Shown here: positions 7,232 to 7,721 of the stretch, piece after piece
Layout of the letters: each line of letters begins with the position of its first letter
Position numbering within the stretch: position 1 is the first letter of the stretch
Source: Paludibacter sp.
GTDB lineage: Bacteria; Bacteroidota; Bacteroidia; Bacteroidales; Paludibacteraceae
Assembly (NCBI GenBank): GCA_028748945.1
Contig: JAQTOL010000144.1
Coordinates: 1 to 7,721 of the forward strand
DNA: 7,721 nt
Direction of reading: 5' to 3'
Notes under the pieces: generated by a model
What the model was told of the DNA's origin: nothing
The model's input: only the letters and a program-made list of their open reading frames with translations
Databases searched by the model: none
Position numbers and translations under genes: made by a program

Positions 7232-7721
7232 GAATAAATGAAAAATAACAAACTTTAAATTGAGTGAGACGAATGCGGGATTACTGACACTATGATAAAT
7301 TTTATAGATGTCTTTCAAAATCGGATCGAAATATAGTCCCATACTTCGTTCCATAAGCTGAAAACCTGCACCACTCGTACCTTTGTTTTTGATTTAATTC
7401 TGTTATTACTTGTTGATCACTAGTCTATGGGTGGTTACGGTGTCTTTTTTCACAAACTTGCTTGTTTTTTCCCGCAAAAAGCTCGTCTACTCCTGATTGA
7501 TACAGGTATAATCCGAGTATGCCAATACTGTTGAGACAAATGGCAATCGCGTTAAAGCAAACCAAACTATTAACGGCAACAAATTACAGGACATTGGCAT
7601 ATCGGCCAATAGTCCAGTCTTAAGAAAGGTCAGTCACTGGCGATCATCTTTAACAAGCAGGCTACATCTTCTTTACGGATTATTATCGAAAAGTCAATGG
7701 TGTAAATTAGGGAACCGCATT
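7232..7721. other. Gene-poor stretch with broken coding-like fragments
   Basis: No intact gene is visible in these 490 bases. Several short frames read like protein but are closed by stops. On the minus strand, a frame from about 7580 down to 7425 encodes a hydrophobic segment (AIAICLNSIGILGLYLYQSG). After one TAG it continues to about 7309 (TSDQQVITELNQKQRYEW). On the plus strand, 7515 to about 7620 reads NTVETNGNRVKANQTINGNK, and a second frame at 7616-7705 reads SLKKGQSLAIIFNKQATSSL before a TAA. The plus and minus fragments overlap, so not all can be real, and I recognise none of them. The stretch is best read as decayed accessory DNA, perhaps with the edge of another gene beyond 7721. 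No tRNA, insertion-sequence end or CRISPR-like repeat was seen. Confidence 0.4.
7513..7615. repeat. Nested inverted repeat with two mutually exclusive pairings
   Basis: CCGAGTATGCCAAT (7513-7526) is complementary to ATTGGCATATCGG (7593-7605), apart from one bulged G. Inside lies CGTTAA (7550-7555) with TTAACG (7570-7575). The right arm can instead pair locally: GGACATTGGC (7589-7598) with GCCAATAGTCC (7605-7615), one bulged A and a six-base loop. No T-tract follows, so it is not an intrinsic terminator. Function unknown. Confidence 0.4.

Noticed and set aside
7214..7354. 46-codon minus-strand ORF starting MERSMGLYFDPILKDIY
   Set aside because: It reads like protein but covers the promoter assigned to the truncated gene at 7169 and overlaps a competing frame; no family is recognised.
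7513..7615. Integron attC site
   Set aside because: The outer repeats lack the RYYYAAC/GTTRRRY ends of attC sites, and no integrase or cassette gene is present.
1..7721. CRISPR array, tRNA or rRNA genes, complete insertion sequence
   Set aside because: No regularly spaced repeats, no tRNA-like arm sequences, no transposase frame and no matched terminal repeats with target duplications were seen.

Overview
The window looks like AT-rich chromosomal DNA from a Bacteroidota bacterium. The evidence is the gene families: a SusD-like lipoprotein, a SusC-like TonB-dependent receptor with an STN domain, a FecR-type anti-sigma factor and a 'Bacteroides expansion' ECF sigma factor. Bacteroidota-type promoter boxes (TAnnTTTG) also occur. 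A glycan-degrading member of the Bacteroidales/Marinilabiliales is my best guess, but no species can be named.

Positions 1-5878 form one minus-strand locus, read right to left: ECF sigma factor (5252-5878), FecR-like anti-sigma factor (4130-5113), SusC-like receptor (611-3988) and the first 198 residues of its SusD partner (594 to the window edge). This is a trans-envelope signalling and uptake system. Substrate bound by SusC/SusD is signalled through the receptor's periplasmic STN domain to FecR, which releases the sigma factor to transcribe the transport genes. The substrate, probably an oligosaccharide, cannot be read from this sequence; the enzymes that would reveal it would lie beyond position 1.

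Positions 5879-6144 are intergenic between divergent units. They hold a striking 19-bp inverted repeat around a Bacteroidota -7 box, which is probably a self-operated promoter for the next gene. Positions 6145-7094 hold a plus-strand AAA ATPase of the DUF4143 type that is a pseudogene. It has an early frameshift, an in-frame stop, and a missing 3' end.

At about 7094/7095 the ATPase fragment meets, in opposite orientation, the first ~25 codons of a different gene (minus strand, ATG at 7169). Those codons resemble the start of PLD-domain helicase-like proteins, and the fragment still has a good promoter at 7201-7231. Positions 7232-7721 contain no intact gene. They hold broken coding-like fragments and a nested inverted repeat (7513-7615). 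The right third of the window therefore looks like a scrapyard of accessory genes beside a healthy nutrient-uptake locus.
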